A stretch of 64,000 nt of DNA from Pomphorhynchus laevis (lineage: Eukaryota > Acanthocephala > Palaeacanthocephala > Echinorhynchida > Pomphorhynchidae). Position numbers and translations under genes: made by a program. Of the stretch, positions 32,203 to 43,904 are shown piece after piece. How positions within the stretch are numbered: the stretch's first letter is position 1; each line of letters begins with the position of its first letter. The stretch covers positions 1 through 64,000 of the forward strand of contig WNNJ02002376.1 of the NCBI GenBank assembly GCA_012934845.2, in the 5' to 3' direction. Under the pieces are notes generated by a model. It made no database searches and was not told where the DNA came from. It worked only from the letters and a program-made list of their open reading frames with translations.

Positions 32203-33300
32203 AGCTGAACAAACAAGAAAACGAGTTCGAATCGCAACACTCAGTGTGGCCTCACCGACTGGCCGTTGTTTGGAATTCGCCGAGGCCCTAAAAAGACGAC
32301 GAATCGATGTATGTGCAGTGCAAGAAACGCGTTAGTCGGACGACAAATACAAACAAATTGTTCTTGGATTCAAATGTATATACTACGGAAAACCTAAAAC
32401 GATGAGTGGCGTCGACATCATTGTCTTCAGCCGTTTCCAAAATAGTATTGCGGAAGTTCATCGATACAGTGACCGACTGATGAAAGTCACCGTTATATAT
32501 GATGATGGGATAGTTCACATCTTCAGCGCATATGCGCCACAAACAGGATGCGACAAGGTAGTCAAAGAAAGGTTCTGGACACAGATCGCCAATCGACGAA
32601 GTACCAAAGTATCACATGATAATCATCGCTGGAGATCTAAACGGACATGTCGATGTCGCAACAGGTGAACACAATTGTGATAGAGGAAAGGGATTTGGAC
32701 GAAGAGACGACAATGGTGGGCAAATCCTTGAATTCGCAGACGCACATGACCTAGTTATATGCAATACATGGTTTCAAAAACGACCATCACACCTCATCAC
32801 TTTCAACAGCGCCTTAAATAAAACCAAAATCGACTATATCCTGGTTCAACGAGGTGATCTCAAATTCGTAATCGATACGAAATCTATCCCGTATGAAGCA
32901 GTGACAACTCAAAATATACCTGTCGTTATAACTCTGAATATCACCTCGCCGAAGCAACCTCGCGCAGAACGTAACGTGAGATCTCGTATAAAATGGTGGA
33001 AATTTAAGAAAGCAGAATCACACTTTAAGCCTCTAAAAAATATGGCACCCATAACGATGATAAATGAAACAAAAGCCAAAACGTTTATTACGAAATTTGC
33101 CCAAGAGATACTTGGTACTACTAAACCTGGAACACGATGACTCAATAAAAGATCATGGTTATAGGCCGAGGAAGTTAAAGAAAGTGTTCGACAAAAGAAA
33201 CGCAGTTACCACGTCTGGCTCGCGAGCAAATCCTCCGAAGAATGGGAAAAATACAAGGGAGTTAAAAAGAAAGCAAAAAAAGTGGTAGCTAAAACTAAAG
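32203..33300 (+). pseudogene. RTE AP endonuclease region
   Basis: One frame gives VRIATLSVASPTGRCLEFAE and VCAVQETR, a stop, then a run ending RYSDRLMKVTVIYD and IFSAYAPQTGCD. After a +1 shift near 32610 comes IIAGDLNGHVD, GRRDDNGGQILEFA and NKTKIDYILVQ. The residues N, E (QETR), D (GDLN) and the SAYAPQ block are those of the APE-type nuclease that nicks target DNA. The usual final SDH is worn (PVVITLNI follows). Two breaks make it inactive. Confidence 0.83.
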
Positions 33301-33339
33301 CAAAGTAGTTCGATGGTTTATATGAAAGACTCGATACTC

Positions 33340-34985
33340 GTGAAGGAGAACGCAAAATTTATAGAATCGTGTCTTGCTTACCCATAGGACGCAGGTATTA
33401 GAGCGATGGCGAACTTACTATAATGACATAACCACCCAGGAATTCGAACATCCACCCATCCCACATGTTCTGCCGATCAAAGGCCCAGTTATGCCTATAG
33501 CAGCTATCGAGGTTGAAAGTGCACTACATAAAATGAAAATCGCAAAAGCTACGAGGCCTGATGATATAGCTTCAGAATTCTGGAAATCAAATGTACAGGA
33601 TTCAACAAGGTGGTTGGTGCAGTTTTTCAACCAAATAATCCAAGAAAAGAGATACCTCTTGATTGGAGACTTAGCACGACCGTACCTATATGGAAACAGA
33701 AGGGAAATCCCGCTGAATGTTCAAATTACCGGCAGATTCGTCTCATTTCATACACCCTCAAGATTTCGAACCATGTGATACACAATATGATAAGAAGTAT
33801 AGTCAAGATATCCCCAAACTAATGTGGGTTTGTCAAGAACTGTGGCACCATCGATGCTATCCATGCCTTTCGCCTTCTTCTTGAAAAACATCTAGAAAAA
33901 CGGAAAGCTATATACTGTGCGTTCCTTGATCTTGAAAAGGCGTTTGATCGTGTCCTGCATGAAGTTATTTGGTTCGCTTTGAGATTCCACTTAGTCCCTG
34001 GAGAGATTGTTGAGTGGGTCATAGATTGTTGAGTTGTTAATATACAAAGGATCAACAAGCCAGGTATGTACGACAGTGGGATATACGAATGACTTCCCTA
34101 CCACCTTGGAGTTCATCAAGGGTATGCGCTGTCTCCGTTGCAATTCATCCTCGTTATGGATGCCGTATCCACAATCTAAACAGACAGTTTCCGTGGACGA
34201 TTCTATATGCTGATGACGTCATGCTTGTGTCCGTAGATAAAGATGACCTCCAACAACAGATAAACAGCTGGGGAAATCGACTCAAGCAGTTCGGTCTACG
34301 CCTGAACGCGCTTAAAACGGAATACCTGACCACAAATATGAATGATAATCAGTCACTACAGTTTGGAAGGCACACACTGAACCGAACAACTGCGTTTAAA
34401 TACCTAGGCTCTACAATAGCGGCAGATGGTAACCTACACGCGGAGGTCTTTTCTCGAGTAAATGCAGCCTGGATGAAGTGGAGGTCAGTTACAGGTATTC
34501 TCTGCGATCCAAAGATAAAAGACCAACTGAAGTCGAAAATTTGCGAAACTATAATACGACCCGTGGTCCTCTATGGTGCTGAATGTTGGACGATATCAAA
34601 ATATGAAGAACGCAAAGTAGCCGCAATGTAGACAAAGATGCTCCGATGGACAACCAGAAAAACCTTAAAGGATTATGTCCGGAACGAAGAAATAAGGAAC
34701 CAGTTTGGCGTAGTGCCAATAATAGAGAAACTTCGCGAAAGGCACTACAATGTTACGGCCACGTTATTCGCGCAAGCGAACACCAACCATAAAATAAGTT
34801 CATCGCCGTGACAATGGATGGAAAGCGTCCGATAGTTAAGCCGAAACTACGATGGATGGACGTCATACATGATGATTTGATAAGTGTTGGACTGTAAACC
34901 AAAGACGCCCTCAATAGAGTCAAGCGGAGGCAGCTCTCAAAAGCAGCGAACCATGTCCCTACACAAGAAAGACGCTACAGAAAAA
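33340..34985 (+). pseudogene. RTE reverse transcriptase and C-terminal region
   Basis: Blocks across shifting frames: RPDDIASEFW, TTVPIWKQKGNPAECSNYR, GTIDAIHAFRLLLEKH, CAFLDLEKAFDRV (motif A), YALSPLQFILVMDA (motif B remnant), WTILYADDVMLVSV (motif C, intact), LRLNALKTEYLTT, FKYLGSTIAADGNLH and WRSVTGILCDPKIK with VLYGAECWTISK. The 180-codon frame 34089-34631 is the longest. The tail with GVVPIIEKLRERH and RWMDV continues to 34980. Motif B is the worst preserved part. Function would be target-primed reverse transcription. Confidence 0.83.
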
Positions 34986-37165
34986 GAAGAATAATATTAT
35001 AATAATATTATATATTAATATATATTAATATTTATTAATATATAATATATGTATAAATTTCGCACAACAGTGCAATCGGAGTTACCACGCTGATCCGTTA
35101 CATCAGTCAGGTCAAAGCTTACTATTAGTATTAAACGAGAGAGTTTAAAGCTCAATACTGTGGTTTTTCAAAAACAGAAGTGAACAACATATTTCACTGA
35201 CGACGGTAACTGCCAAATATTCATTAGATATTATCATTGAGCGATGAAAAACGTGATAAAGTAATGGTGTGGTTTGTATGTTACCATCAAATTTATTAAC
35301 TTATTCCAAAATTGTTATTCATCGAGTATATATGAATAGCAGATCTGTTTAAACAAACAAAGCATTTTAAAATAAACAATCGCTGCTCTTGTTTAAATAT
35401 TTACTTTTTGTATATCATTGCAAAGGTATCTGCATGTTAAATAATAAACATGCAAAGGTATCTGCATTTATGGTATGCACCGATATTTGTATAGATAGCA
35501 GATATAAATTATGTTTTTTTTTTAATAAAATCAGCTATTTTATTTTAATTAAAATCTTATTTTTATAAGTTCTATAATTACATATATAATTATATCTATA
35601 TTTATATTAATCCATGTTAATTTTATTAATTTAATTTTTTAATGAATAGCTATTAATTAGCACTTAAACAATTATTATTTTTTATTTGACACAAAGTGAT
35701 TTGACTCTTCTCTGTAGAGACAAGAGAAGCGTTAGATGCCAGCACGATTGTCAAATTAATGCTCTCTCTCTATTGCAACTTCTCGGTTGCAATGTCTGAA
35801 ATTAGTATTCTTCTCATCTCTCATACAAATAAAAAATGTATCAATCAAAATTTGTATTTTGATTTAAAATACATTGTTTGTTGCATCCTATGTATAACCT
35901 CTGTGCCTTTACATTAGCTTTATAACTGATAAACCGACCTGCCTTATTGAGCGAGTTTAGTTAAAAAGTTGGTCTTGGGAATATACATTACTTTTCTACG
36001 AAATTTTAAAAGCAATATTTTACATTTTAGAGTTTACAGAAGCGTTGATTGACATGAATCCAATTTTATAAAAAGTTAAAAGTTTCAATATTTTAAAATA
36101 GCCGTTTAGATTCCCCACAAAATGGATCATTTTAATTCAACGCTCTTTTATACTTTGTGATAATTTAAAAAACTTTAAATATCAATACTTCATATCAAAA
36201 ATTTAATTCAATTTACTAATACAAGGAAGAATTGTGAATTTTCAGTCTTATAAATGCTTGATAAATTCTGTATAAATGAATCATTTATAAATAAATGTTT
36301 CATAAATTATTCAATCTTCTTTTACATTTCCTTATAAATTCTTTATAGTTAAAAATGATCAATAATTCAATAAATTGTCGATAATTCAATTTTAAATTTA
36401 AACTTGATATAAATTATATAAAATCTTATTTAAAATTATTAAATTATTTAGTAGACTCAGTTACTTGATCTGATTCTTAAGCTTGAAAATTCGAAAGTAA
36501 TTATATTATCTAGAAATTCTAGAGTATAATGTTTATCATAATACATACCTTAGCCTCTGTCTCATTCCGAAGTGGCAAATGATAGCGCAATCAAACTATC
36601 ATGAAATGTTTATGCTATATTAACATAAGCTTGCATTAAAACTGCATATTTACGAATTGATTGCATTAAAATTGCATTAAAATGTTATCTCTAATAATAT
36701 TTCAAAAAGAACTTTGAAAGATATCTCCCCTAAAATAACAACATTTAGAATTAAGTGTGCGCGACATACCAAAATTTAATAATTTTTTTAAATTGCAGAA
36801 AAATTCATAATAATTAATTTATTGATAACCTTTCAATTATTATTTATTGAGTTTTACAAATAAATATTAAAACGTTGTTAGTGTCTTTTATGTTCTAAAC
36901 TTGCCGATCATTTTCTATTTTAATGGATTATTATGACTGCATTTCAGATTGATGCATGTTAAGTGTTCGATATATTGATCTATTTGTGCACAAAGTAATG
37001 CTGAAACGAGAACCCTAAATCGAGCGTGCACAATAAAGGGTAAACGACAGATAATTTATCTTTTAGACCATATATTTGGAAAATACAGAGGATAATTCTG
37101 TTCCTATTGTGAATAATCTGTTCCTATCGTTAATAATCAAAAAGATCGACAATTGAATTACAATA
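34986..37165. other. AT-rich DNA, likely upstream of a host gene
   Basis: No frame of note. A plus-oriented stub of the Naiad-type tail (AAACTTGATATAAATT ... TAGTAGACTCAGTTACTTGATC) ends near 36470. The last 700 bp precede the candidate host exon at 37166 and could contain its promoter or 5' UTR, but no element can be singled out in such AT-rich DNA. Confidence 0.4.
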
Positions 37166-37333
37166 ATGAATGACCTAACCGTGAGTCAATATCAGCAATT
37201 GCATTCTGAATGGACTGAAAGAATAAAGTTACTTACTGATGACATATCTGCTTACAAAACAAATCACCAATCAACGGACAATAATCATGTTAGCAATATG
37301 ACAGCACTTACGATTGAAATTAAATCTCAATTG
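37166..37333 (+). CDS. Host gene, first coding exon
   Basis: ATG 37166 opens a 56-codon frame (MNDLTVSQYQQLHSEWTERI ... TIEIKSQL) that ends exactly on a codon boundary before the donor GTAAGATTC at 37334. An in-frame TGA lies 12 bases upstream of the ATG, which supports the start. The exon joins in phase 0 to the exon at 41774. Codon content is balanced and polar, unlike the random AT-rich frames around it. No retroelement motif is present. Further 5' non-coding exons cannot be excluded. Confidence 0.55.
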
Positions 37334-38566
37334 GTAAGATTCTAAAATGATAGTATTAATTTTTTCATAATTAAGCGAATCTTAACCCTTCGACTATGTC
37401 CTACCTAATCATCTTTGAAATTCACGAAGATTTTGTGCTACCCGCGATATTTTTTTATATTTCTACTTTAACTTTTGTGGGATTCTATTTGATATTTTTA
37501 CAATTTGTAAGATTTTGAGTTGTTATGAATACAATTATTAATAAATTTATTATTAGATATTATTATTTATTGATTAGATTTATTAACTAATAAATTTAAT
37601 AATTTTTAATCTTACTGTCAAGAGTAAGAAATATACATGTGCAAATATAAATATTTGTACCGGAAGTCTTATGCTTGTTTGGAAGTACCTATTTCTGTGA
37701 ACAACTTTGCTCAGGTATGAAACTTCATAAAAACATCCTCAGATCACAGTTGTCAGAACAAAATTTATCTTCCATCATGAAACTTTCTTGCATACAAAAA
37801 TTGAATCCTAACTATACTAGCTTAATTGAAGAAAATACTCGCTATAAATGTCCAAGTAAAAAATAAATGGCTAATTATTCTTGTTTGAAAATTTCTTTTT
37901 TTATTGCTGTAAAAATTAACTATTTAAACGTTTTTGATTGCCATCCAAATGCACGTATTATTATCATCCAAATGCAGTACAAATTTGGAATGTGCGTTGA
38001 ATTTTAAATTCTTAACAAGGATAAATTTACAATTATTGTTATAATTTATTACAAGGTAGTAACATATTAATTTGTTCCCTATAATTTACTTTTAAATTTA
38101 AAAATAGAAACTAGGTTACTTGTTAGCTCTAAATTTCTTGTTTCAATTAATGGTAAACAACATTCTCAATTATATAGTGATCGACTGCGGTTGTATGCTG
38201 CATGATGTATGAGCCAAAATTACTTATAGATGTGACTCTAACATCCATGTCATATTTTCTAAGTCTATTTCAAGAATTATCAAGATTTAGAGTAATTCAA
38301 ATCTGAATTTATATTAGCGCTCTGCTTGTAGCTCAAGCACACCTCATTCAACATCATTTTATTTTCGTTGTTTAAGCATTGCTGACAGAAAACGTAACAA
38401 TATGACTATACGAAAAAATTTACTTACACCGCTATTTCTAGACTGAAACAATTTATGTAATCAAATTCACTTTTAAAATATTTAAATTGACACAAACGAA
38501 ATTGAAAATTTTATACATTGTAAACTAAAAGGCAGATCCAATAAAGTTAAGACAAATAAATACATC

Positions 38567-38600
38567 CTGATGATAGCAGTTAGCTATCGAAAATTCGATT
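38567..38600 (+). other. Hammerhead-like hairpin motif
   Basis: CTGATGA, then a TAGC-AGTTA-GCTA stem, two extra bases, then GAAAATTC. The AATT palindrome after GAAA fits a dimer-type stem III, but the two-base bulge before GAAA is not canonical. Same family as 24508-24536, 24638-24662 and 50792-50818. Confidence 0.4.
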
Positions 38601-39004
38601 TCAAAAAAAATTATTTTCACTCCCTCCTTTGATCAGTTTATAATTTTTTGAGTGAACAACAAATTTATAACAAATTAATTTTTATTTCATCATCCATAAT
38701 AAAATAAAATTTATAATAAATTAATTTTTATTTCATCATCCTCTTCAGAAATCACAGTGTTTTCCGAAAATTCGCATTGGCCAAAATTCAATCAGTTAAT
38801 TTGATCAGTTTATAATTTTTTGAGTTTCCCGAATAACGATGAATATCAAAATAAGATTAATGGTGAAATTAAGGGTGACTAAGGGTAAATCGGATTTACT
38901 CTTACTGACTGTTCTTTTCTATTCCGATTAAAAAATCTTTTTGAAAAGCAAGATTAAATAAAATCTTAATATTTTAAATGGTTGATACTGATCCATTTGT
39001 GATA

Positions 39005-39235
39005 CATAATTATTGGAGCTGGGTCAAAGGAAAGAAGAAATTATTTTTGATATTTCGTTAACTACTGTAAGCATCTTCAGAAAATTACATCTTCAAAAAA
39101 ATAAATAATTAAAATAATTCCCTTGTACAGCGCATAAGTTATTTTTTCTGAATTAATTTTCTGAAGATGCTTACAGTAGTTAGCGAAATATCAAAAATAA
39201 TTTCTTTCCTTTGACCCAGCTCCAATAATTATTTA
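39005..39235. repeat. Foldback unit with hammerhead-like ribozyme in each arm
   Basis: Arms of about 80 bp (39005-39088 and 39152-39233) are inverted copies, bounded by AATTATTGGAGCTGGGTC and its complement. The plus-strand arm has a full hammerhead layout: stem I GAATTAATTTT with AAAAATAATTT (one mismatch inside), CTGAAGA (39162-39168), stem II GCTTAC-AGTA-GTTAGC, GAAA (39186-39189) and TATC with cleavage expected after 39193. The only departure is one unpaired T between CTGAAGA and stem II, shared by the related units at 22189 and 22903. It lies in the intron of the candidate host gene. Confidence 0.62.
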
Positions 39236-40084
39236 AAATCTTAATAATTCAGTTTATGTATTTATTGTAATAATTTAGTTTATTCATTTATTTTTTATCA
39301 GCAAAACTGTTAAAAATCCTATTATTTATGCAAATCGATTAACTGTAATTGTTATTCATCACAAAGACATTATGAAATCAAACTTCTATTATATATTTAA
39401 ACACCATTCCAAAAAACGTTTTCAATCAAATTCAAACTTAAGTTTAAAATTTCTGATTCTATATTACTGGATTGATTGTAAATTAAATAATTAATTTTTA
39501 TATTTAATTATAGATTATAAATTTAATTATAGATTACTTTTGATTTTATACGATAAAATACGTATATTTTAGATTTCAAATAATTTATTTAAATAATTAA
39601 TTTTTATATTTAATTATAGGTTATAAATTTAATTATAGATTACTTTAGATTTTATACGATAAAATACTTATATTTTAGATTTTAAATTATAAGTTACTTG
39701 TAATTCTTCCAGAGAGTGCTTTTCATTAAGATATATTACTAATTTTTATTTTAATTACATTTAAATTTATATTCTTAGATTAATTAGAATATTTTTTATT
39801 ATATTAATTACAATAATCATACATGTGAGCTCAGGCTATTAAACTTTGAAGATCACAATTCTTAAATATTATTTTGTAACCATTTGAAAAATATTAAAAG
39901 AAGATAAGAATAAAAGATCAATTCCTACAATATGTTTATGGATACGACACATTCACTTATATACAGATCTTAAGTATATTTTATATGGTACTATGTAATT
40001 ATATCTTACATATTATAGATATTTAATTATGATATTATCATATAATATTATAATATACAATATTATCACAATTTAAATATTTTG

Positions 40085-41061
40085 TAATTAGATCAGCTAA
40101 CTGAGTTTACGTATTTTATATTATTTATTAATTAAAAATAATGATAAATAAAATTTAAATAATTAAATAATAAATAATTTAAAATAATAAATAATTGTTA
40201 TATTCCATCTGAATAGTGTTTTAAATATGGAATGCTAAAAGCGTTTTCAATAAAAAATTAAATGACTACTTTCAGTTTAATAAATGCATAAACAGAATTT
40301 CTGAATTTACATTCGTCTATTTCACAAAATAGTTGCCAGTTTATTTTAGTATTTGAGTAAATTAGAGTTTTCAATTGTGTATAGTTAGATCAGCTAACTG
40401 AGTCTATGGATTTCATATTATTTATCTATTAAAAATATTAAATGATAAATAATAAAAAATAATAAATAATTGTTATATTGACGATCAACCATCAACTAGT
40501 GAATCTGACAGAAACGAGGTCATTTTATAATTTTTATTATTAATAGAAAATTAATAATAAATTTTAATTTATATTTAATTTATTATTATAAATTATTTAT
40601 ACATTTTTAATAGTTCAAAATAAATGTAGAAATTAATAAATTTGTCATATTTTTTAATGTAACAAATAAACTTCGAAAGACGTTGCATGTTTTCATTAAC
40701 TTTAAATTCTCTTTTAATTTATGAATAAATAACAAGTAATTAAAACATTTTGAAAAATATTGTAGAACTTGAGGTTACGTCACTAAAGTTTCGTATTTTG
40801 TGTTATTAATAAATTTAAAAATTAAAATATGCTAACATATAAAAGAATTTTTACAACCGGTATTTTTATAAATTGGTTAATTGCTAATATACTATGTATT
40901 AGAATAAAGATGATTATAGATTACTAAAATGAACTGATATGTTGTCATTTTCCGTCCCATTTTCATCGGCACAACATAGCAGCTGTGTCAAATAAAGCTT
41001 ATTATGCCAAATGTGGATTATTGCCAATTGTGGCTTATGCCAAATAAAGCTTATTATGCCA
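40085..41061 (-). mobile_element. Three Naiad-type 3' tails, decayed
   Basis: Terminal motifs (GATCAGCTAACTGAGT) start tails at 40092 and 40389. A third, lacking the terminus, runs from about 40855 and retains CATAGCAG of the pseudoknot (40970 region). CAAATAAAGCTTATTATGCCA is directly duplicated at 40989 and 41041. Confidence 0.6.
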
Positions 41062-41773
41062 TATGCTCATTGATTTTCCCTTTCCTCATCACCTTGTTTA
41101 ACTCGTATATTTTCATTTACGTTAAAGCCTCGTTCAATTTATATAAACAAATAACAACTAATTAAACATTTTAAAAAAATATTTTAGAAATCCGAACTGG
41201 TTAATGGATGATATACAATGTATTATAATTTAAAAAGACTATTTATTTTAATAGTTTCAAAATATGTATATATTAAATTTTTTAAATTAGTATTTAAATT
41301 ATTTTAATTTTTATTTAATATACTTTATTATTTGATATTTTAATTATATGGCTTATTATTGTTTATATTCACGATATTTTGGGTTTGTAAGCGGTTTGTC
41401 CGCATTTGACACATGCAAAAAGTCACTCCTTATTTGTTTAAATTTTCATTGACGAACTTTCATACCTTGAATGTCGAGTTAATGATTCTTTAAATTGCGA
41501 TGCTAAATTATTGAATGATGAAAGTGCATTATTAACTATTTCTCAACTATTTTTTATATTTTGCATGGTCACTTTAAATTTACAATCTGTATTTAGAAGC
41601 GGTATATAGAATTTTAATGGCCCTTACAATATGATGAACTAAACGTGACGTCATTTCTTATTTTCTCACAATAAAATACTACACAGATATTATAATGGAT
41701 ATAATTAAATGTTAATAATGTTATTAATGTCTAAATTATAATGTTATAATTTGCTATAATATTTTCTGTTTAG

Positions 41774-42421
41774 ATCCAGTTAGCACAAGATGATCTAGAT
41801 TTACTAAACGATTTGTGGAAGCTGAAAAGGTCATTATTTAAATTAAGTGAAATTGTCTGGTCAGATGAGAATGAAATTATGAAATCTGAATCAAGCAATG
41901 CAAGTTCTTTAGTTAATTTGAAATCCTCTCTAAGCAAACAAGGCCACATTTCTGATAAACGATCCCAAGTCGTTAAAGATGTGTTCACTTTATGTCCTTT
42001 TCCTAACCGTAGTAATGCTGTATCAAGTTGTGGTCTTTTATCCACGATGCCAAATTCAAAAAATCAGCGCTTTAAATTCACACTAACATCACCCAAGCCT
42101 TCGACAGCTGATTTTGAAGTCGCCGCGGCTTCGGAACTTTTTCAGAAAATGGATAAATGGAAATGTGATGAAATTGAATCTGCTTTATACGAAGATTACA
42201 GTCGAAACAGTTCTTATAATATGCTACATAGAACATTCGATTACTTTCCTAAAAAGCGATGCTCTGCCGTAGAGATAAAACGAAATTTTAGACGTAATGA
42301 GCCACAGAAACGATCATTCGACTCGGGATTTCATGAGATTACTTCTGACACGTCTTATTCTGATTTTGAGTTTTCCAACGGTAGTAAAGAAACCTTGTCT
42401 ACATCGATTAGAAAGTCTTAG
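41774..42421 (+). CDS. Host gene, second (last) coding exon
   Basis: Acceptor TTCTGTTTAG ends at 41773. The frame then runs for 215 codons to a stop at 42419-42421, giving with the exon at 37166 a protein of about 271 residues. The joint reads ...EIKSQL/IQLAQDDLDLLNDLWKLKRS, a continuous leucine-rich amphipathic segment of coiled-coil type, followed by a Ser/Lys-rich, probably disordered tail (PSTADFEVAAASELFQKMDK and others). It vaguely recalls the coiled-coil part of pleckstrin-homology family A proteins, but I do not assign it. The 4.4 kb intron contains PLE-derived foldbacks and tails. Confidence 0.6.
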   Translation: MQLAQDDLDLLNDLWKLKRSLFKLSEIVWSDENEIMKSESSNASSLVNLKSSLSKQGHISDKRSQVVKDVFTLCPFPNRSNAVSSCGLLSTMPNSKNQRFKFTLTSPKPSTADFEVAAASELFQKMDKWKCDEIESALYEDYSRNSSYNMLHRTFDYFPKKRCSAVEIKRNFRRNEPQKRSFDSGFHEITSDTSYSDFEFSNGSKETLSTSIRKS

Positions 42422-42702
42422 AATTTACATAAAGATTTTTGTTTTGATTGCAATTTTTAGATTATTTATTTTAAATAATGATTTTTCGATTTTTATCACA
42501 AAATGATGACACAATTCAGACATTAAACATTCAGGTTTTATCAGTTTTTGTAAGCTTTAAATGTATTCTGAAAACAAGAATGCTGCTTCGAAAGTAAAGA
42601 ATATTTTCAACGTTTACTAAAATTTAAAAAACGCATTTCGAAATCAGCCTTTTAAAAATGTTAATAAAATTAAATGTAATATATAGGAATGAGATAATGT
42701 CA
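42422..42702. other. 3' flank of the host gene
   Basis: AT-rich, presumably 3' UTR and downstream sequence of the gene ending at 42421. AATAA-type words are too frequent here to single out the polyadenylation site. Confidence 0.4.
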
Positions 42703-43900
42703 GAAATCAAATCAGCTAACTGAGTCTATGTATTTAATATAATTATAAAATTAAAAAGATAATATAAATAAATTTAACACAAAAGAAATAATTATTACAT
42801 AATTAAAAAAGCTTGAAAGCTAGATAAAAGTTAAAATTGTTTTCATTTAATTTTCTGTACTAATTTGTCGCAATTTTCTTACGTCGAGTGTATCTTTCTC
42901 AAATGATAAAAATTGCATCTTGTAAAGCGACTACCCCTTATTGCTTGTGATAAATAAATAAAAATACAATGCGAAATCAATAAATCAAAGTTTTAATAAT
43001 TAAATAATACATAATTATAAAAGATTCTTATAAAATTTTATAACTTATATCAAGTTAAAAATTTTAATTAAAATTTTAAATAAAAGTAAATTTTAGGAAT
43101 CAAATCAGCTAACTGAGTCTACGTATTTAATATAATTATAAAATAAACAAAGTTAAAAAATAAATAATGAATAAAAATGAATAAATAAAAATAAATAAAA
43201 ATTATAATAATGCTAAATCAATATAATCGTATTTATAAATAATTATAAACACTTGCCTGGATCTACCATCCGAGGCAGTTTTGGAGGACACTTTCGCGAA
43301 CATGTACTTGCTAGGCATACCAATTGGTGATGAGTCCTTCATAGAGACCACCTGACTAATAAAGGATTCCACCGCTGGTCCAGACAATTGATGCAGTAGA
43401 CAAGCTGTCAGACCCTAAAGTGGAATATTTTTTACTCCGACACTGCGCTTCCTCGTCCAGGATAAACCAACCATCTCCTACGCTCAGTCGATCCAAGGAT
43501 AACAAAAACGTTTTGTCAGTAATTTGACAGACCAATTGCCGTGCTTCCCAGAAAATATTCGTGCCAACTTCACGAATCAATTCAGCTAACTGAGTCTACG
43601 ATATTACGTATCTACGTGATTATAAAATAATAAATAAAAATAAATAAAAATTATAATAATGCTAAATCAATAAATCAAATTTTAAAATTAGATAATAAGT
43701 AATTATAAATATTTGTAAAAGATTTTGTGTAACTTATTTCAAGTTTAAATAAAAAGTTGATATTTAAAATAAAAGTCAATTTTATGAATTGACTAATAAA
43801 TAATAGACGATGTATAAGAATAAGGATTAGAGGTTATCAGTGTAAGAATAAGGATCAGAGGTTATCACTGCTTTGTAAAATCTGAGTCTACTTATAAGTC
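42703..43900 (-). mobile_element. Cluster of three Naiad-type 3' tails
   Basis: Terminal motif CAGCTAACTGAGTCTA begins tails at about 42710, 43107 and 43583, all in the same orientation. The last is longest and retains the GAATTGACTAATAAATAA word and TATAAGAATAAGGATTAGAGG, the latter duplicated at 43810-43865. Between the second and third is unrelated, GC-richer sequence (43240-43570) in which I recognise nothing. Confidence 0.65.
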
Positions 43901-43904
43901 TAAT

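Larger units (their letters stand above)
31954..34985 (+). mobile_element. RTE-type non-LTR retrotransposon, nearly complete
   Basis: A GC-richer leader (CTCCCCCATGGCCGGTCCCA) is followed by AP endonuclease, RT and C-terminal blocks in RTE order. The 3' end is rich in AAGAA words followed by TAATATTATAATA simple sequence, as expected for RTE. At least four frame breaks disable it. A related minus-strand copy is at 43905-45830. Confidence 0.85.

Noticed and set aside
37675-37866. 63-codon frame as an extra exon of the host gene
   Set aside because: No acceptor before it, it starts at TTG, and the exon pair 37166/41774 already joins in phase without it.
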